From Anastrepha obliqua (lineage: Eukaryota; Arthropoda; Insecta; Diptera; Tephritidae), in NCBI RefSeq assembly GCF_027943255.1, contig NC_072893.1, positions 87,551,784 through 87,615,783 on the forward strand: DNA of 64,000 bases, written 5' to 3'. The notes beneath the pieces were generated by a model. It made no database searches, was not told the origin of the DNA, and saw only the letters and a program-made list of their open reading frames with translations. The translations under genes were made by a program, and so were the position numbers. Shown here piece by piece: positions 1 through 11,609 of the stretch; position 1 is the first letter of the stretch; each line of letters starts with the position of its first letter.

Positions 1-1105
1 GGGCAACTGCTGAAAAAATTAGCCCGAGGAAAGTTAATGTGCTACAATCACTGCGCGAAAAGGCTGTATTGAATACGGTAGAAAATAAGAAACATCAAAC
101 CAAGATCACTGCTTTTTTTTCTAATCATTTGTAAACAACATTCATATTTGCTAACATTTTTTATTAAATAAACTGGCAATGAACTACAAAACATGAAACC
201 AGATAGTCTCTTTGATTAACTATGCCATAAAAATGGACAGGGTATAAAAACTGTTAAAACGAATACATATATGTATATTAAAAATACATAACGTTCGAAA
301 ACTCGAACATTTCGATAACTCGGACAGGGCTGGTTTTCATTAGTTCGAGTTTTCGCGAGTGCACTGTATTTCAACAACCATCCCTTCAAAAAAGTAATAG
401 AAAATGAGGAATAAAGCAAAATAATGAAAAACTATTTTTCAGATACTCATCTATTTAAAACGTACTACCAAAATAAATACATAAATATATATGTAGATAC
501 AAACATAAATGCATTGAGAAACACTAATTTCCTTGATGAAATTTTGCACCAAGTTAGTAAATTTGGGAAGAGATATGGGGGGCAATAAAGTAGCAGGTAA
601 GCAAGTGTATGAATGCAATGTTTTTCAGAGAATTACAGAAGTACCCTGCAGGAAACTGAAACAATGACTGAACCAAGTTTTGGCCAATTTCGGCCTTAAA
701 AATCGATTTTCAATCTTTCTCTAGGGAAAATTAAATCTGTAACCCTGCTTGGGCTGCTGAAGCTGTCAGAATAGTCAGTAGCTTTTTTTTATTAATTACT
801 TTCAATGTATACATTTAATATGTTAAAATGTAAATCTGTCGAGACTCAAATTTATTAGATCAATATGAGACCACGCCCAATCCGCTTCGAAAGAAAATCA
901 CATGATAATGCGGGAGACGAATCTATTAAATTCGCCTTTATACAGCATATAGTATACACCAGACATATATATATAGGCCCACAACAACAACAACAATAGG
1001 CCTCTTCTTCTCGCCAAGAGTTAGCAAGTGGCGAATAGATGAAGCAACTGGTATAAATGAACACATCTTGGCAACGCTGGAATAGAGCTACCTCTAATAC
1101 ATGTA
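1..1105. other. AT-rich intergenic DNA, no gene seen
   Basis: No reading frame here resembles a protein I know. The stretch holds short AT-rich runs, a CAACAACAACAACAA run near 982-996 and TATATATATA near 966-975. It ends at the TA target of the mariner derivative. Confidence 0.6.
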
Positions 1106-1750
1106 AAGGGTGTTTTTTTTAGAGGTTAGGTTTTCAAGTTGGCACTACTTTTTTTGTAGATGGTCTTTTTGACAGCTGTCACTTGATTTATGCTCAGTTT
1201 GGTTTGCCATTTCATAATGAATAGACTTACACCTGAACAACGTTTGCAAATCGTGCAAATTTATTACGAAAATAATGGTTCGGTTCGCGCGACGCATCGA
1301 AGAAAATTTTGTTCAGCGATGAAGCTCACTTTTGGTTGAATGGGTATGTCAATAAGCAAAATTGTCGCATTTGGAGTGAACATAATCCACAAGCCATTGC
1401 TGAGACGCCGTTACATCCTCAAAAAGTCACTGTTTGGTGTGCTCTATGGGCAGAGGGAATCATTGGTCCATATTTCTTTAAAAATAAAGCCGGCCATAAT
1501 GTTACAGTCAATGGAGAGCGCTATAGAGCCATGATTAATGACGGCCCCAATTGCTGCAAAAAGTGGTCGAAAATTGGGCCTCTCGGCTGGAATTTATTCG
1601 AACCAGCCGCGGCGGCCACTTGCCCGAAATCATTTTTAAAACATAATGGCAAACCCTTATCTTTATAATAAAGCTAAATTTTTGGCCATAACATTAAATT
1701 ATATACGTTTTATTTCATCTTGAAAACCTAACCTCTAAAAAAAACACCCT
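1106..1750 (+). mobile_element. mariner internal-deletion derivative (DD41D-like)
   Basis: The ends are near-perfect inverted repeats (left AGGGTGTTTTTTTTAGAGG, right its complement), each next to a TA (1104-1105 and 1751-1752). The transposase start at 1217 reads MNRLTPEQRLQIVQIYYEN, typical of mariner N-termini. At about 1296-1301 the helix-turn-helix is cut out and the frame jumps to the catalytic block FSDEAHFWLNGYVNKQNCRI (first Asp kept). After YRAMIND a second deletion with a frameshift removes the other two catalytic aspartates. The tail survives in another frame (RGGHLPEIIFKT, near 1608-1645). It is non-autonomous but could be moved in trans. The DD41D assignment is from recall of the family. 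Confidence 0.9.
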
Positions 1751-1752
1751 TA

Positions 1753-3600
1753 GTTTAGTATTTGTGAAATAGTGAGTTATACCAGTTTTATGAGATATAG
1801 CCGTACTCGCTGGCGGTGAGTCTTGCTCGACAACTTTGTTGTTGCTTTCGCATGCAAATTTTTCGTCAAGCTAATCGAGCGGAGAAACAGCAAGCAGAGA
1901 AGTGACGAATAGAAGAGACCTTATATAAAATCCTCCTACTATATGTTGGCAGTGTCAACAAGTGTACTCTGCAAACGTTGCAGTATAGATATATACATAT
2001 AAAAAAAGAAAAGGAAAACCCAATAATCGTACATTAAAAATGGAATGTGTTTGTCGCATATACTCACAAATTGTAATGCATGTAAAAACTGCGCATGCAC
2101 AAAACGTACATTTATATCTAAACTATCTCTCTTTCATTGCTGAATCCAAACACATTGCGCAGATAGGTTACTGTTAATATAGGAGTATTAAATGTATTAT
2201 CGAATAAATGTCACCTGTGAAAATGAAATCATACGATTTCATATTGAATATAATAAAAAGGTTACTTTTGGTATCATCTTTTTGGAACAATTACATCATT
2301 TGGTAAACTGTTTTGACAAACTTGTATACCCAGATAAATTAAAATCACCTGGACAACGCCCACCTTACGGTAACTTTGTATAGGAAAGAAAACGTTGCAC
2401 TTTTTCCCATTTACAGTGCAATATTTTGAGAAAAGAACACGCATCCCAATGAATATACTAAGAAAACAATACGAAAATTGTATAGCTCTGGCAAAGAGGT
2501 AATAAATGCATCATATTACGAGAAAAGAGAAGGCTATAGAAGAAATACAAAATGTACCAGATCTGAAACATAGGAAATTTTACATCGCGCTCATTTGGGA
2601 ACCGGTATATTTCCCTGCCGGGAATTTACACTAGTAAAATAGTGTTAATGGTAATGGTGATAGTGTTGTAAAATCAACTAGGCAAGTCATATCAAATCGG
2701 GTTGAAAAATAAGCAACGACGTCATTAAGCAAACAATTTCGTGCCTAAATTATGTTCGTGCATTCATAACAGAGAAGCAGCGAAAATAAGAGCAAATCTT
2801 AAGTACGAGTACATGCATACATATGTATGTAGATAGGAAGCTCACAAATGCAAAACACAACACAAGATTCGTGCTGTAGGAGGTAGAATTAAAGAGGGAA
2901 CAGCAAATCACGAACTTATTGAATGGAAAATATAAACAAAGACAGAAATAGGACAAGTCACATATGAATGTAAATATTTTAGAGGACAAAAATAAATACA
3001 AGCGAATTTTGCCAAAAATATTTATGTACCTATGTATGTGCATATATGTACGTATGTAAATGCACGTCAACAAAGAATTAACAGCTGTTTTCAGGATTGT
3101 TATTGCTCGCACAATTATTTGTTTTTGTTGCTTATATGTATTTCACAAGTTAGAATACCACAAAGACAGTGGTGTAAATACTTTGTTACCTTTTTTGTGA
3201 AAAAAAAGAAAGAAAACTACGCAAAAGTGGAAGTAAAAATAAAAATGGTCGTTGGTCCGAAGCGAATGGTCGTTGGACGACGTTTGGCGACGCACTTGGG
3301 TTTCCGTTCACACTCCAGCAACGCCTTATGGCGAAAACATGCAATATATACATATGTATGTATGTATATGCGTCCAGATTGATACCTTTCATTCAAGCAC
3401 TGCTGCTGCTATTTCAGCACTCACTGCTTGTAGTGGCAGAGCTACAGCTGCTGCGAGCAATGACACTGACACAGTTGAGGCATAGGCGACGTAGTTGAGG
3501 GCGAGTTGTCATTGCTTCCTGTCTGTTTTTATTTCTTTCTTCAATTACCGTTTGTATGTATACTGTTTGTGCGCTGCCAACAGAGAAGCTGCTGCGTAAT
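1753..3600. other. Intergenic DNA, no convincing gene
   Basis: Short open frames (for example 2192-2383) look like chance. There are TATG/TACA simple repeats at about 2815-2835, 3030-3060 and 3345-3370. A more GC-rich CTGCTG-containing patch lies at about 3400-3490, downstream (on the minus strand) of the 3705-4118 frame. No function is assigned. Confidence 0.5.
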
Positions 3601-3704
3601 GATGTCAACGGATAGATATTTAATATGTCATGCTAAAGACAATTAACTAACTGACCCCCAGTGTTGTAAACCTTCGTAGCTAGCAACTAGAGTAACACCT
3701 TTAC

Positions 3705-4118
3705 TCGTCCAACGAATTTGTTGACTAACAGTTCAAACTGCATATGCCTTGCACTAATTGCAATAAAAAGTTTCTGCTCCATATATCGATCTAGGATTTC
3801 TTGAATTAATACCTGTCGTGTGCGATGTATTCCGTAAACGTTAGCAGCTGATCGCTCCTCACTGGTATGTCCTGTTTCAGTCAGTTCTGCTTTCTTGCTG
3901 GTGCTAGCACTTTTACTGCGCGTCCTGTGTATGTTGCTTCTTTTGGTGTGGCTATCGTTCTGTTCTTGTAGTTCTAGTTCAAATGCCTTCTGCTCGTTCA
4001 AGTCTTTGTCCCGTATCTGCTCACTCAACTGTTGTTTTGCGTTGCTCTCCTGCTGCTTCCGTTGCTTGGACGACGTTGTGGCCTGCTCATTCCTGGACGC
4101 ACTGGCACTGTTTCCCAT
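3705..4118 (-). CDS. Candidate first exon of an unrecognised N-myristoylated protein
   Basis: The frame starts MGNSAS, which fits the N-myristoylation rule (Gly2, small residue at 5, Ser6). A Gln/Lys/Ser/Glu-rich, probably disordered stretch follows (residues about 8-90). The end is a more ordered amphipathic segment, HRTRQVLIQEILDRYMEQ, then KLFIAISARHMQFELLVNKF. A GTAAAG splice donor follows Gly-Arg (intron from 3704 downward), so the frame's last few residues to 3687 are probably intron read-through. Any following exon would lie at lower coordinates, and I could not identify one. The family is not recognised. An anchored scaffold or adaptor would fit the composition, but that is a guess. 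A chance open frame is the main alternative. Confidence 0.45.
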
Positions 4119-6244
4119 TAAAGTTTCCGCTTACAATGCATTTATTGGGTTTGTTTTGCTTTCACCGTATTTTGTTTCTATCGTTTCTTCTATTACCGCC
4201 TCATCCTTTGAACAACTTTCTACAAAATACTCGCTGCTACTATTTTGTCATTTGCTTTATTTTTCACTTTCTGATAACAAAAATTGCGGAATTTTTTCCT
4301 TGGTGTAAAACGTGTTTCCTAGCAATAATATAACTGTTCTTTACCAAATTCAGTATGGACAAACCTCGAAGCCGCGTTTTTTGTATTATTTTAGTCTTTT
4401 TTTAATATTCAATAACTTCTTTTGTTATTAAAATTGCCAAGACCATATCTTCTCCTTCTTACTTCAAGCAACAAACGAGAAATGCAAAAACGATCTAGCA
4501 CATAAAAGCGAATAAATTCAAATGGCGAGTTCATTTTAGTATTGCCGTATGAACTAAATTATGAAAATAATTAAAATGTGTAAACACTTCGATTTTAATT
4601 GTTGTCAGACTGATTTCAAAGATAAAATGCGATTAAAAATGCAGAAGAGGCTTGTTCGAGTTGCAAGCACAATCATTGGTTGTACGATTTTTTAAACTAC
4701 ACTGTTCGATGTGAAATTATGGCAACTTTGGCAAAAGTACAGCATTCGAACTGCCAAAAAATTGCGCCTAAAGTCTTTTAAAACGGCATCATCATTTTCT
4801 TTGCATAACTTTCATTTTAGTCATATTCAATAGTAAATTAGTCTATATCAAAATTATCAAGAAAAATATTTATAGAAAACTCCATTGTTTATATTTACGT
4901 ATTCCCTTCACCTATCCCTGTAAAATGATTGACGAACATGAGAAAAATGCAATAAATACCACCGCTCTTATTACTATCCTCGATCAAGCGAAAAATTATT
5001 CATATCTTTGTACAGCGCTACTCGGTTCTTCCTGAAATTATCATACTCAAATACTGAATTGATGTAATCATTGAGTTTGGATTAAAAATAATTCTTACCT
5101 TCCTATTCTGGGCACAATTAAATTTATATAACCTAACTTTTTTTGTTTGTATGGTTGTCTACAATTATTTGAATCTGAGCATTAACGATTTTAATATAAT
5201 ATGACCTACATTGAAATACCGATATAGACAATATTTTGGTTTTGAAATGGTGTCTTTGCACGCAGAATAATCGACAACAAAGCGATGCATGACATTCAAA
5301 TCCCAAAGCGCTGTCAAATATGTAGAACATTGGGCGTGGAGCAAAGCTGCCATTTGTCCAACTTTCATACATTGCAGTACTTTCAAGAATTGTAGAATAC
5401 ACCGTGCGGTACATTTCTATTAATTTTTGATAGTTGCTAGGTAAAGTAATTGTGCCTTAGTTCCGGCATTCTTAAGTTTAATGAGAACGCTGTCAATGCA
5501 TTTTTTGTTCCAATAGCCCACATACATATCAAAGAACCTTTAACGTTCTCTGCAAATAGCATTTAATATCTTTTGTTGTTCACTTCCTATATTATCTTTA
5601 AATCATTTGACCTTTTAATATAATTTTTAAGTGTCTTCTTAAAAATTTTAAAGTCTTTAAAAAACACTCGTATGCTGTTAAGGCAGACGATTCTACTAGG
5701 ACGACGTAAATATATATACAAGTACTGTCAGAACACTTCAAAGCCTTACAGCATTATAACGTTCACTTTCGGAATACCCTTTTGTATGAAACTGTAGGAT
5801 AAGGTTCAGAGCATAAATTCAAATGCCATTAAATCAATATTATTGATATTACCCACTCAAAAAATAAATAAATCAGAATTTGTTGCATTATGTTGTCAAG
5901 TTATCAAGCAACGGGCAACTGACAACTTCCACGTGACATAGAACTTACACAAATTTAATTAAACTGTACGTAAATGAGTTTATTTATAATGATACATCAG
6001 AAAAATTTATTCTCAGCAGCAGAACAAGCAAAAATACTAATTACGATACTCAAATAATTTTCTTATTTTTTTAGATGTTTGTATATGCACATACATACAT
6101 ATGTAACAATTACATTTATTGACACTTAGGTTCGTCTGTCTTCTGGGAAACCCTGGGACACTAACTAAACGCCTCTTTAATTTGCATTGCTTGTAATTAT
6201 ATTACTGCCGCTACTTTGAACCATATTCTTATCTGCCCATTGTA
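4119..6244. other. Intergenic DNA with one unassigned minus-strand frame
   Basis: AT-rich and without recognisable genes. On the minus strand between 5386 and 5165 an open frame contains QMAALLHAQCSTYLTALWDL and HRFVVDYSACKDTISKPKY. It reads more like protein than its neighbours and could be a pseudogene or an old transposon piece, but I cannot name it. The remainder is simple AT sequence. Confidence 0.4.
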
Positions 6245-6264
6245 TATTACTTATTTTCAAAGTT

Positions 6265-6270
6265 TTTATT
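6265..6270 (-). terminator. Poly(A) signal AATAAA of the RRM gene
   Basis: AATAAA on the minus strand, about 15 bases past the stop codon of the POLDIP3-like gene. The position suits a short 3' UTR. Confidence 0.6.
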
Positions 6271-6284
6271 AATAAAGCATAATG

Positions 6285-7619
6285 CTAATGGCGTCGGAAG
6301 AGTACCTTGTGCAAAGCGTCTATATCGATCTCCAAAGGTGTTTTTCCTGAAGAGCTGCGTGAACTCGAGGTTGAGGGTATTGCAGGTGCGGTGGGCTTGT
6401 TCGAAGCGCGGGGGTTTACCAATAGGCATTTCATTGGTTGCCCATCTAATTGGCGATTATGATAAGTATCCACGGCCTTTTCTGCATCTGTCAGCGATTT
6501 GTAGATAACTTCAGCAACACCGGGACGCACTAAACGCGAATCATACAAAGGACCAATATCCTCAAAAAGTTCTTGAATATCTGACTGACTAACACTGCTG
6601 TGCAAATTACTAACTACAATACGGTAACCTGATGAGGATGATGATTTAAGCGGATTAGAGAAGATTCCCATAGAGGCGTGTGGATCAGGTGCACGTTCTA
6701 AACGTGAACGCATCTCATAAGAAAGATGTGAAGACGGCTCTGGCACATAGCGGCGTTGGTAAATATCTGGACTTAGTTGTCGCGTACTGGGCCGTAAAAT
6801 ACCTTTAGGCGGCGGTGGCGGCAATTGCGGTGACATGTGGCGTTCACGCGGTTTGTAAACATCAAAGGGATCAAAAACATCAGATGGAGCTATCCATGAA
6901 TTCAAGCGTCTCGTTGGCGGTGGTGGAGATAACTCATGTTGGCCATATGATGCAAAATCATTGGTGACAGTACGACTAAGACGAGTTGCAGCAGCCATTT
7001 CTTCTACAAATTAGTAAAATGTTAATTAATTATTCAATTACGTTTTGTGCTATAAACAAACCTTCCTCCAAACGCTCCATATCATCATAGTCTACGTAAC
7101 CACGAGGCACATTTATTAAATCCGGCAACCGAGCTGATACATGTGCAGGTTGGCGTATAAAAGGTTGTGTGCTCTTCAAACCTGGCCTAGGTTTCAGTAC
7201 ACCATTGCGATACGCAGTTGTATACAATTTTTTTGCTGCGCCGCGAGTTTTAAGTCCACCACCAAGAGATAGCTTCTTAGCTAACAGTCTTTGTCGTACA
7301 TCACCACTGGCTCGCGTCAATTCTGATAATTTATCCCGGGCATCGCGTATCTTTTCACGATTTTTTTGTATTATTTTATTGCGGGCATCAGTCACAATGC
7401 TCTGTTTAAATATAGGCTTATTTAATGTTTTTCGCAATGTTAATCCTTTACGTGGGTTTTCCGAATTGTTGCTGCAATGAATGAAAAGCGTTAACCAAGA
7501 TTTCAGATTGCCCAGACTTGAAGACAGGGAAATATATTTCGACATACTTACAATTTCTTAACTGCTGATGGTCGAGCAATCTTTTTGGTTTTAATTATTT
7601 CGTCCAAGCTCAGATCCAT
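6285..7619 (-). CDS. POLDIP3/SKAR-like RRM protein, three coding exons
   Basis: Coding exons are 7619-7552, 7471-7062 and 7003-6285. They join in frame to 1197 nt, a predicted 398 residues. Introns have GTAAGT and GTTTGT donors and TGCAG and TGTAG acceptors. The product begins MDLSLDEIIKTKK, like the vertebrate POLDIP3 start. A basic region rich in ARxKI/DARxKL-type repeats follows, as in that family. Proline-rich stretches (SPPPP, LPPPPPKG) come next. Then comes one RRM from about GYRIVVSNLHSSVSQSDI through RLVRPGVAEVIY to NRQLDGQPMKCLLVN, closely matching the family. The tail reads PLEIDIDALHKVLF. Known family members are nuclear adaptors linking the exon junction complex and S6 kinase to mRNA export and translation. 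An Aly/REF-type relative is the main alternative, but the N- and C-terminal motifs favour POLDIP3. Confidence 0.88.
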
Positions 7620-7919
7620 AGTCGTTGCGTACCGTAATTCTCTTTTTCCTTGGTAATTGGTAAATTAAGAATTTTTTAACTAATTTACCCTCAAATATTA
7701 CGAAAAAGAATCAAATTTGTCCCCGTGTAAGTCTGTAAAAAAAGCCGATTGATGTTTAGTGTAAAGTTGGATGCGCTTGCTCTATTGTGAATAGTGTGTA
7801 AGCAGTGCCATTAGGCAAAAGCCAGACACTTATGCCGAAGCAAAATTTATTTCAACGTCGCTGCTAGGTATTCACAAGGCAGATTCAATTTGAAGAATGT
7901 TTAGAAATTAAAGCAGTTA
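7620..7919. promoter_or_regulatory. 5' flank of the RRM gene
   Basis: About 300 bases between the start codon and the Harbinger element. They should contain the 5' UTR and promoter. I see no clear TATA box or initiator, so the transcription start is unplaced. Confidence 0.35.
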
Positions 7920-8453
7920 GGGTCTCCGCACACGGGTCGTATCGTCAGTGGTTTGTCCGCACACAATGCAACTAGCTATCGTAAAAGTACGAGTTGACAA
8001 TATGTCGAGCAATTAAGGGGAATTTATTTTATTGTATTATCTTCTACATGGGAGGAGAAATAAAAGAAAAAGGAGGCACTGGGTGCATCCGTACATTAGG
8101 AATAACTCAAATTGTAGATTGTTCATTGCCACAAGGGAGCTACAAGAGGATGATTATAAATTTTTGACAGTTTAGAGAATGTCTAAGGAGCTGGCAGAAA
8201 TATCAAAAACAAAGTACTAACTGAAAATCAAACACAAACTACAAGCTTACAGGATATTTGACGACTCTGCTGTACGATAAGCATTGTTGTTGTTGTCGTT
8301 GTTGTAGCAGCATAAACATTTCCTATACCGCACGCTTGCTGTGACGAGTAGCGGTTCGCCATTTGAATACAAGTGTGCGACAACGAAGCGAATGCCCCGG
8401 GTACATTCTGTCGCATGCGCTACGACGACGATACGACCCGTGTGCGGAGGCCC
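7920..8453 (+). mobile_element. PIF/Harbinger-type deletion derivative with transposase remnant
   Basis: Inverted ends of about 27 bp with one mismatch (GGGTCTCCGCACACGGG at left, GGGCCTCCGCACACGGG inverted at right). They are flanked by a 3-bp TTA duplication (7917-7919, 8454-8456), the Harbinger hallmark. Inside, 8065-8220 reads RKRRHWVHPYIRNN, then FIATRELQEDDYKF, a stop, then RMSKEL. This matches the N-terminal region of Harbinger nucleases (R-R-x-W-V-x-P ... E-L ... F-R-M-S). The catalytic domain is absent. The element lies about 300 bp upstream of the RRM gene. Confidence 0.82.
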
Positions 8454-8835
8454 TTAGGTTCAATGTATAGTTGGTAAATTTTCCAAAATTCTTTGGCTAA
8501 TTGCTGTTATGATCACTCACGACTTTTTGATATCTGGATAGCTGGTTAAGGATACTAATTCTTCCAAATGGTCTAAAGAAAAAAAGTTTTACATTGCAAG
8601 CAAAGAGTTATTAGGCGTGTTTCTCACTGTTTTATAGGTGTTGGTAGCAGATTGGCGAAAAGTACAATTTTAGCATGTAAAAATAATTGGTGCCATTTGT
8701 TGCACAAAAAAAAGTTATAAAAGATTTAAATTAAGTGTGTAATCTTAAGTTTTATTGTAATGACATGAAAGGAAAACTACTGAACTTATTCTAACTGCTA
8801 AGTAAATTTAATTAAGAACGGTATATTTATTTAAT
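8454..8835. other. AT-rich spacer
   Basis: No gene or clear element seen between the Harbinger derivative and the next repeats. Confidence 0.5.
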
Positions 8836-8962
8836 TTTTGACGTGATAGCGTCTTATAATTCGATTTAGCCGGCTGCACGCACGAAAAAATGTGTCGTTA
8901 CATTGCTCATTAGTGTTACCTTGCTCATTTGTCGTTACCTTGCTCATTGCCGTTACCTTGAA
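8836..8962. repeat. Diverged copy of the TTGACGTGATARCGTC element end
   Basis: Starts TTGACGTGATAGCGTCTTAT and continues like 9209-9306 (AGCCGGCTGCACGCACGAAA). It carries about four imperfect tandem copies of GTCGTTACCTTGCTCAT between 8889 and 8962. It looks like one end of the same element family. Confidence 0.6.
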
Positions 8963-9208
8963 TGAACTGCAAGCGAAAGCGCGGAACGAACGACAAAGCA
9001 AACAAAGCAAACGAACGGCAACGTTCGACATCTTGCTCTCTCTTGCTTAAGTGAGCGTATATATGTATGTATATGCGCATATGTACATATATAAATTCGC
9101 GTATTTGTATTTGCATATGCCTTCTTATTGATTATTATTCATTTGATTTACTTGAAGAACTTAAAATAAAACCAAGTTTGTTAATAATAATAATGTTATT
9201 ATTATTTT

Positions 9209-9727
9209 TTGACGTGATAACGTCTTATAATTCTATGTAGCCAGCTGCACGCACCAAAAAATGCGTCGTTATCTTGCTCAGGCGTCGTTACCTTGCTTGA
9301 ACAGCATGTTATGTTATGTTATGATATGTTATGTTATGTTATGTTATGTTATGAGATGTTATGTTATGTTATGTTATGTTATGTTATGTTATGTTATGTT
9401 ATGTTATGTTATGTTATGTTATGTTATGTTATGTTATGTTATGTTTTGTTATGTTATGTTATGTTATGTTATGTTATGTTATGTTATGTTATGTTATGTT
9501 ATGTTATGTTATGTTATGTTATGTTATGTTATGTTATGTTATGTTATGTTATGTTATGTTATGTTATGTTATGTTATGTTATGTTATGTTAAAGTATATT
9601 ATGTTATGTTAATGTTAACTCATTCTCTATATCCATACAAAATATCTATCAAACAAATAAAATTAAAATTTTCTTTTGAAAAATGCAACCATTCAATCAG
9701 TATTTTCTTATGACGTTATCACGTTAA
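9209..9727. mobile_element. Candidate TIR element with a pentanucleotide core
   Basis: The left end TTGACGTGATAACGTCTTAT is answered at 9709-9727 by the inverted GACGTTATCACGTTAAAC. The inner part is almost wholly the TTATG array. No protein is encoded. A target duplication is not clear, so the class is unknown. Confidence 0.45.
9306..9590. repeat. (TTATG)n array, about 57 units
   Basis: A nearly pure pentanucleotide run with a few substitutions (ATGATATGTT and ATGAGATGTT near the left end, ATGTTTTGTT at about 9441). Long open frames here are products of the repeat, not genes. Confidence 0.97.
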
Positions 9728-9739
9728 ACTATCGTCAGT

Positions 9740-10033
9740 AAACCGACTTTACAGACAACCTCTTTTTTTAAGAAGCATTTTCGCTATTCGCTCTCTATAA
9801 GAACGAAATATGCAGACTTAAAATATGTAGGTGTGTGGTTTTTTTTAGAGAGAAGGGCACAAAGTACCAGATCTGAAAAAAAAAATTATTTAGTATGTCC
9901 GTAAAAAGTTCAATCATATGTTTTCGTGATGGATAAAATCATATGATTGCAAATTTCTGCAGGTCTCTCGCTATTTTACGCGCTCTTTGGCTCTCTTCTG
10001 CAAATTTTTTATGTTAAGAAGCGCTTATGTATC
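9740..10033. other. Intergenic DNA, nothing recognised
   Basis: AT-rich. It contains a small inverted repeat AATCATATG/CATATGATT near 9912-9960. Confidence 0.4.
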
Positions 10034-10293
10034 GAGTATCGCAGACGCTGGAACAATGTGCTGTATGAGCTTCAGGACGGCATAGTGAGCCAATAATGAT
10101 CCAGCGGCCCCGCGGACATCAGGTGGTCATATCTTTCGAATGAATAAAAAAGTTTCAGCTCTGAGAGTATTCGCTGATTATAGAAGAGTAATGGCCAAGT
10201 AAGGAAGGACTTACTTTCACTTGATGTGTCCAGCTGGCGCCAGTTAGCATGAGGAAGATCGGCAAGTATTTTTCGCGCCTATCAAGAAGAAGG
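10034..10293 (+). mobile_element. Decayed 3' fragment of the RTE-like LINE
   Basis: Starts EYRRRWNNVLYELQD in translation and later shows the SWRQLA-type end. It closes with CGCGCC followed by AAGAAGAAGG, the 3' end seen in the intact-frame copies at 19680 and 54564. Many stops. Confidence 0.65.
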
Positions 10294-10485
10294 AGATTAG
10301 AGGCTTATCTCACGATTATTAGTGGTGCATCGAATATCGCTTTTTGATTCAATAACAGTCCTTTGGTCATAGACCTTATATTATATTTCCAAACTGGTAG
10401 CTGCAAATTGATTGATCGCGATGGTCAATTACATCAGAACGGTGAGAGATCGGTTCCTACGAGTGGGCAACAGCTTTTGCGTCCC

Positions 10486-10709
10486 GATGTATTTCCACAA
10501 ATGGAGGAGCCTAACGTTTTATGTCACATATGACTTCTGTACATAGAAGCTTTGCCATAACAGAAATACACTCAGATCTTTGCTAAGGTCTGCCGAGGGG
10601 GCGGCCACCATTAGAAAAACTTTTTCTATAGTTTGAAATTTCGTATCCTCTGTAGATTTCCAACCCGGTAAATCGAATGGTTGTCATGCGCAAATCCACT
10701 CGGTCACGG
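10486..10709 (-). mobile_element. Decayed copy of the tRNA-derived SINE
   Basis: On the minus strand it follows the order of the SINE at 35162-35501: the tRNA-like head, the block around AATACACTC, then CCATTTGTGGAAA at its 3' side. Heavily mutated, and the 3' tail is missing. Confidence 0.6.
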
Positions 10710-11009
10710 AATTGGTCCCAAGAGTTATGCCCAATAAACATGAATCTAAAGCTTAAAATTAAAACTATAGATAAACGACTAAAGAAGAGTACATTTGGTC
10801 GAGACCGAGCTTAATATACCAACGTACATTTTAATAAAATTTAATTTGGGCTGACTGTAAATTTTTTGAATCAAACCAAATCAAAGACAATGAAAGTTTA
10901 GGTTGTAACATCAGACGGACGGACGGAAGAAATGTAGTCTTGACAAATAAAAAGGGGAAGTGGTTTTTGTCCGATCTCACTAATATTTACGTATATTGGA
11001 CGATGGACG
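10710..11009. other. Spacer, nothing recognised
   Basis: About 300 bases between SINE and LINE remnants, AT-rich. No gene seen. Confidence 0.4.
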
Positions 11010-11600
11010 ATGCTCAAAGCGACACGTGTACCAAGTTTGAGGGAACGGGCACGGCATCGCCCATTTTTGAAAATTTTATTTTTTTACCTAGAAGAAAAGT
11101 AACATGTTCGCCTCGTTTCATGATATAAATATCATTGGCATACGCCAGCAATTGTCCTCTCTTACAGAAAAAGTTGTATGAGCGATTTAGTTCTGCGGAT
11201 TGAACAATCTTTTCCAGCATAAAATTAAAAAAGTCAGGAAGCTAATAGTTTTGCGGGGATACTAAATTCAGTCATAGTGATATTATATGTAGACAAACTC
11301 TTTTTGTGATGTCGAAAGCGGCTTTAAAATCGACGAGCTGCGGATGGAGTGTGTCGATTCTCCTTTAATGGGTCTTTTCACACAGTTGACGTTTTGTGAA
11401 TATCTGGACGCTTCGTTGATTTTCCAGGTCTGAAAACACCTTGATAAAGTCCAATCAGTTGGTAGATAGGGGTTTCAGCTCTTCGCATACCAGCCTTGAA
11501 TAGCTCAGCCGGCTATTCGTCAGCTCCCGCTACTTTTTTGTTCATTATTTTATTTGAGTTTAATCCATCTCGGCTATTGCCGGAGGTTACACATCCCGGA
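11010..11600 (-). mobile_element. Decayed RTE-like LINE, reverse transcriptase part
   Basis: The minus strand reads NKKVAGADE then PAELFKAGM (start of the RT region), fragments matching GPYQCGFRPGK, and later QLLAYANDIYI at about 11130-11160. The last is the YADD catalytic block with the first Asp changed. The order and wording match the better copy at 19680-21049. Broken by many stops and deletions. Confidence 0.72.
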
Positions 11601-11609
11601 TAAAATTTT

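Noticed and set aside
5133..5414. Two overlapping minus-strand frames of 73-93 codons
   Set aside because: One frame looks protein-like but matches nothing I can name. Noted inside the intergenic entry instead of being called a gene.
8880..8965. CRISPR-like short repeats
   Set aside because: Adjacent imperfect 18-bp tandem copies without spacers, in eukaryotic DNA.
9261..9713. Open frames of 83-150 codons made of MLCYV repeats
   Set aside because: They are simply translations of the TTATG array, open because the repeat lacks stops in these frames.
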